Below are positions 61,034 through 64,000 of a stretch of DNA of 64,000 nt, piece after piece. The notes beneath the pieces were generated by a model that was not told where the DNA came from, did not search any database, and saw only the letters and a program-made list of their open reading frames with translations. A program made the translations under genes and the position numbers. The stretch's first letter is position 1. Each line of letters opens with the position of its first letter. Source of the stretch: UBA4582 sp965657335 (GTDB lineage: Bacteria; Pseudomonadota; Gammaproteobacteria; Pseudomonadales; Azotimanducaceae); contig CBFHOH010000002.1 in NCBI GenBank assembly GCA_965657335.1, positions 62,001 to 126,000 of the forward strand, read 5' to 3'.

Positions 61034-62762
61034 ACAACAGGTACTTTCTCGTGTCATTCTCAGGGATCCTGATCAATCCTGTTGGTTCGAATACATCGAC
61101 CCCGTCGATGTAATTTACACAGATCAAGTTGAGGAAGTCATACCACTCCTCACCAAACTGGAACGACTGGTCGCTGACCGTGAGTATTTCGCCGCCGGCT
61201 TTTTGAGCTATGAGGCCGCGTCTGCTTTTGACGCGCAACTCGTCACTCACACACCCGCGCAGCTACCACTCTTGTGCTTTGGGCTTTTCGACAAACGAGC
61301 CCGCTTAGATGCTTTACCCAAACAGCCAGAAATACCACATGGCGACTGGCAACTTGATAGCGATATCGATGCGTACAAAGCGCATATATCGACCCTGAGA
61401 GCGCACATCGAAGCGGGTGACATCTATCAGGTAAATTTTACATCGAGACTGGCATTAAACAGCGATCTTAACATTGGCACATTTGGACGTATTGCTGAAC
61501 AAGCGACCTACGGTGCGTTTCTGGATGGTAGAAATTTTAGTATCCTTTCGGCCTCCCCTGAGCTATTTTTTCAGCGCAACGATAAGCATATTATCTGCAA
61601 ACCTATGAAGGGCACCGCGAACCGCGGACTTTCTCATCTCGATGATTTGCAACAGGCAGACTGGCTGCGTTCTTCTACAAAGAATCAAGCAGAGAATCTG
61701 ATGATTACGGATATGGTCCGAAACGACCTTAGCCGAATAGCTGAGGCGAACTCAGTGAAAGCATCGCAACTTTTTCACGTGGAACGTCATCCAACTGTGT
61801 GGCAGATGACATCGACCGTTTCAGCCCAGACAAGCGCAACTATTCCGGAAATATTTTCGGCCCTATTTCCGGGCGCGTCGATTACTGGCGCGCCAAAACA
61901 CGCCAGTATGAGATTTATTAATGACCTAGAGTCTACGCCCCGAGAGATTTATACCGGCGCCATAGGATTGATTGCACCGGGTAAACAATCACTATTCAAT
62001 ATTGCTATCAGAACGGCATGGACTGACAAACGCTCTTGCACCAGTCATTACGGTGCCGGTGGAGGCATCGTGTGGGATTCTGATGCCGAGGATGAATATT
62101 CAGAATTACAATCAAAAACACAAATTCTCCGCAAGAAAGACCCCGAATTCAATTTGCTGGAAACCATGCGCTGGACACCCAACGAAGGCGTATACCTAAA
62201 AGACACGCATCTCAAGCGCCTATCGAACAGTGCTGAGTACTTTGCTTTTCAAATCGATATACCGTTACTCGAGGAACAACTCATCGAGGCAACAGAACAC
62301 CTACCCCGGCTAACCCACAGGATCCGGGTAAAGCTCAGTAAAGAAGGTCAGTTTAAGCTGGATTGCGAACCCCTTCTCAATAAGGACCTGCCCCAGGACG
62401 TCGCTCTCGCGCGAGCACCCGTCTCTGCCCACAATGTACTGCTTTATCACAAAACGACTAAGCGTGAGATCTACGATAGTGCTGCGGCTTCAGTGCCTGA
62501 AGGCACTGAGGCACTACTACATAACAGCTCCGGATTTGTTACTGAGTCAGCAATCGCAAATATTGTGTTTGAGTGGCATGGAGAATTATTTACCCCACCT
62601 GTCAGTGATGGTTTGCTGCCGGGCATATTGAGAGAAACTCTCCTTGCGAACGAAAAAATAGGGGTCCGGTCCCTTCCGGTAGAGGATCTCAAAAATGTCG
62701 ATGCGCTGTTTTTGATCAACGCGCTGCGCGGTTGGCGTCAGGCGAAACTTGTCCCTCAGTAA
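61026..62762 (+). CDS. pabB: Aminodeoxychorismate synthase I fused to aminodeoxychorismate lyase
   Basis: 578 aa from the ATG at 61026 (MNEQQVLSRVILRDPDQSCW), which lies inside the epmB stop region; the longer frame overlaps epmB more and lacks family sequence. Residues about 1-365 form the chorismate-binding PabB domain: GDIYQVNFTSRLAL, SASPELFF, KPMKGTANRG, MVRNDLSRIAE, PGASITGAPKHASM and GAGGGIVWDSDAEDEY. Residues 380-578 are a class IV aminotransferase-fold PabC domain with the PLP Lys in YHKTTKREIYDSA. The fusion makes 4-aminobenzoate from chorismate, given ammonia from a PabA partner located elsewhere. Confidence 0.92.
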   Translation: MNEQQVLSRVILRDPDQSCWFEYIDPVDVIYTDQVEEVIPLLTKLERLVADREYFAAGFLSYEAASAFDAQLVTHTPAQLPLLCFGLFDKRARLDALPKQPEIPHGDWQLDSDIDAYKAHISTLRAHIEAGDIYQVNFTSRLALNSDLNIGTFGRIAEQATYGAFLDGRNFSILSASPELFFQRNDKHIICKPMKGTANRGLSHLDDLQQADWLRSSTKNQAENLMITDMVRNDLSRIAEANSVKASQLFHVERHPTVWQMTSTVSAQTSATIPEIFSALFPGASITGAPKHASMRFINDLESTPREIYTGAIGLIAPGKQSLFNIAIRTAWTDKRSCTSHYGAGGGIVWDSDAEDEYSELQSKTQILRKKDPEFNLLETMRWTPNEGVYLKDTHLKRLSNSAEYFAFQIDIPLLEEQLIEATEHLPRLTHRIRVKLSKEGQFKLDCEPLLNKDLPQDVALARAPVSAHNVLLYHKTTKREIYDSAAASVPEGTEALLHNSSGFVTESAIANIVFEWHGELFTPPVSDGLLPGILRETLLANEKIGVRSLPVEDLKNVDALFLINALRGWRQAKLVPQ

Positions 62763-62885
62763 TCCTGCTGTATCTCCAAGATCGCAGTGATCATTGCGTC
62801 CCGCGACTTGAACGCATATTCAGCTGAAGCAGTATCCAAAATTTGAAGCGCTTTTCTCCGTGCGTTACTGTTGTGCGGCTGTTGC

Positions 62886-62901
62886 TTTACGTTAACGTAA
62901 A
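62886..62901. promoter_or_regulatory. Perfect palindrome, probable LiuR operator
   Basis: TTTACGTTAACGTAAA is a perfect 16-bp palindrome 41 bp upstream of the MerR-family gene. It has the TACG...CGTA symmetry of the LiuR sites described for leucine/isoleucine degradation genes. A smaller palindrome, TTACGTAA, occurs at 63330-63337 before liuA. Confidence 0.65.
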
Positions 62902-62941
62902 CGTTACCCTTGCAAACATCACTGAAAATCACTTAACACCG

Positions 62942-63322
62942 ATGCCTATCTACACCATCCGCGATTTAGCCAAAGAATTTGACATCACCACGCGCACACT
63001 TCGTTTCTACGAGGAAAAAGGACTGCTATCGCCTGACAGACAAGGCCAAATTAGGCTCTACAATGCAGGTGACCGCACGAGGCTCAAACTCATATTGAGG
63101 GGCAAACGTCTAGGACTCGATCTGCAAGAAAGTAGCGAAATCATTGCCATGTACAGTCCGGGCACCAACAATCAAAAACAGCTGAGAGCACTACTTGCTA
63201 AAATTGAAGAAAAGAAAACGCAACTTGTCCGCCAGCAGGAAGACCTCGACGCCATGTTCCAAGACCTTACGCTGTGGGAGCAGAACTGCACCCAGGCGCT
63301 ATTGGATCCAGGAAACACTTAA
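62942..63322 (+). CDS. liuR: MerR-family regulator, LiuR-type
   Basis: 126 aa from the ATG at 62942 (MPIYTIRDLAKEFDITTRTL); the longer upstream frame is not conserved and includes the palindromic operator. MerR winged-helix DNA-binding segment TLRFYEEKGLLSPDRQGQIR; C-terminal coiled coil KQLRALLAKIEEKKTQLVRQ. No cysteine pair for metal binding, as expected for LiuR. It lies 33 bp before liuA. LiuR controls branched-chain amino acid degradation and probably binds the palindrome at 62886. Confidence 0.92.
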   Translation: MPIYTIRDLAKEFDITTRTLRFYEEKGLLSPDRQGQIRLYNAGDRTRLKLILRGKRLGLDLQESSEIIAMYSPGTNNQKQLRALLAKIEEKKTQLVRQQEDLDAMFQDLTLWEQNCTQALLDPGNT

Positions 63323-63355
63323 TAACTTGTTACGTAATATGAACCGGAGGAAATA

Positions 63356-64000
63356 ATGAGTACATCCTACGCAATGCTCGACCACAACCTTGGCGAAGAT
63401 ATCGATATGCTACGGGAAACCGTGCGTCGTTTTAGCGAGGCAGAGATAGCCCCCCGGGCGCACGACATTGATAAAAACAACGAATTCCCAATGGACCTTT
63501 GGCGAAAGATGGGAGAACTTGGCGTCCTTGGTATCACCGTCAGCGAGGCGTTTGGCGGCAGCGACATGGGCTATCTTGCTCACGTCATCGCAATGGAGGA
63601 AATTAGCCGCGCCTCTGCCTCTGTTGGGCTGTCGTACGGCGCGCATTCCAACCTGTGCGTCAATCAGATATCAAAGAACGGTACCGATGAGCAACGTAGC
63701 AAGTATCTACCGAAATTGTGTTCAGGAGAACACATCGGCGCACTCGCCATGTCCGAGCCAGGTGCAGGATCAGATGTTGTCAGTATGGCTTTAAAGGCTG
63801 AGAAACAAGGTGATGTATACGTTCTGAACGGGAACAAAATGTGGATCACCAACGGCCCTGACGCCAACACCTATATTATTTATGCGAAAACGGACCCAGC
63901 GCAAGGGTCTAGGGGCATCACAGCTTTTATCGTCGAGCGAGATACTCCAGGTTTCTCGCGGGCATCGAAGCTCGACAAACTCGGTATGCGCGGCTCTAAC
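63356..64000 (+). CDS. liuA: Isovaleryl-CoA dehydrogenase, N-terminal part (cut by window edge)
   Basis: The first 215 codons of an acyl-CoA dehydrogenase, after a strong CGGAGGAA ribosome site. FAD-binding and substrate features are ASVGLSYGAHSNLCVNQISK, LAMSEPGAGSDVVSMALKAE (the acyl-CoA dehydrogenase signature), and NGNKMWITNGPDANTYIIYA. The SYGAHSNL segment is characteristic of isovaleryl-CoA dehydrogenases. It oxidises isovaleryl-CoA to 3-methylcrotonyl-CoA in leucine degradation. It is probably the first of a liuABCDE operon extending past the right edge. Confidence 0.93.
   Translation, partial: MSTSYAMLDHNLGEDIDMLRETVRRFSEAEIAPRAHDIDKNNEFPMDLWRKMGELGVLGITVSEAFGGSDMGYLAHVIAMEEISRASASVGLSYGAHSNLCVNQISKNGTDEQRSKYLPKLCSGEHIGALAMSEPGAGSDVVSMALKAEKQGDVYVLNGNKMWITNGPDANTYIIYAKTDPAQGSRGITAFIVERDTPGFSRASKLDKLGMRGSN

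Noticed and set aside
1..64000. Search for mobile elements, prophage, CRISPR arrays, tRNA or rRNA genes
   Set aside because: No transposase, integrase, regularly spaced repeats, or recognisable tRNA/rRNA sequence seen when reading both strands; a covariance-model tRNA scan would be decisive.

Overview
The window looks like a chromosomal segment of a marine-type gammaproteobacterium with a large catabolic repertoire. This rests on an AlkB/rubredoxin pair, a CYP153 P450, a LiuR/LiuA start of leucine degradation, an EpmB-type radical SAM enzyme, a fused PabB-PabC, and DUF6152 and DUF3604 proteins, families I associate with hydrocarbon-, steroid- and aromatic-degrading marine Gammaproteobacteria. 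Genus cannot be fixed from sequence reading alone. I saw no tRNA, rRNA, CRISPR array, transposase, integrase or phage gene; genes are densely packed in short, alternating operons.

Layout. 1-4.5 kb: the start of a phosphotransferase-like gene, a LytS/LytR-type histidine kinase/response regulator pair, a divergent MFS exporter. 3.7-6.8 kb: a three-gene minus-strand run with an alpha/beta hydrolase, a 2-aminoadipate-type aminotransferase and a saccharopine-dehydrogenase-like protein. 6.9-9.5 kb: SnoaL-like protein, RNase Z-like MBL hydrolase, MFE-2-like SDR. 9.5-17 kb: alkane oxidation: AlkB overlapping a 54-residue rubredoxin, an orphan peptide-binding protein, then a plus-strand run CYP153 / alkylsulfatase-type MBL / arylamine N-acetyltransferase / myo-inositol oxygenase. 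17-25.5 kb: nitroreductase, GH3 glycosidase, crotonase, a Baeyer-Villiger-type monooxygenase, DUF418 membrane protein and M28 peptidase.

25.5-41.2 kb is an aromatic-catabolism island. Homoprotocatechuate meta-cleavage genes (hpaE, D, F, H on minus; hpaG, hpaR on plus) diverge from a control region with two TAAC-N2-GTTA sites; a P450 and an aromatic-acid MFS carrier follow hpaR. Next come a Tat-signal thiamine-diphosphate enzyme overlapping a cytochrome c gene, two secreted DUF6152 proteins, and a GST-LigA-LigB set, i.e. a second ring-cleavage system. A third DUF6152 gene sits at the other side of the hpa genes.

41-54 kb: MFS carrier, 2OG-Fe(II) oxygenase, a RibH2-type lumazine synthase under an FMN riboswitch, a secreted PDZ protein, glutathionyl-hydroquinone reductase, cytochrome b561 and YceI, three SDRs, and a second Baeyer-Villiger monooxygenase. 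54-64 kb: GMC oxidoreductase with its small subunit, DUF3604 protein, a transglutaminase-like/TPR lipoprotein, PaaI-type thioesterase, epmB overlapping pabBC, and a liuR gene with a perfect 16-bp palindrome, followed by the start of liuA, which runs off the window.

Taken together: hydroxylases (AlkB, two P450s, two BVMOs) open inert substrates, SDR/crotonase/thioesterase genes process acyl or alcohol intermediates, and two extradiol systems open aromatic rings. The most unusual items are the exported ThDP enzyme with cytochrome c, the three DUF6152 proteins predicted to expose an N-terminal His-His, the CYP153-MBL-NAT-MIOX run, the PDZ domain that seems inserted in an NTF2-like fold, and a P450 lacking the usual I-helix threonine.
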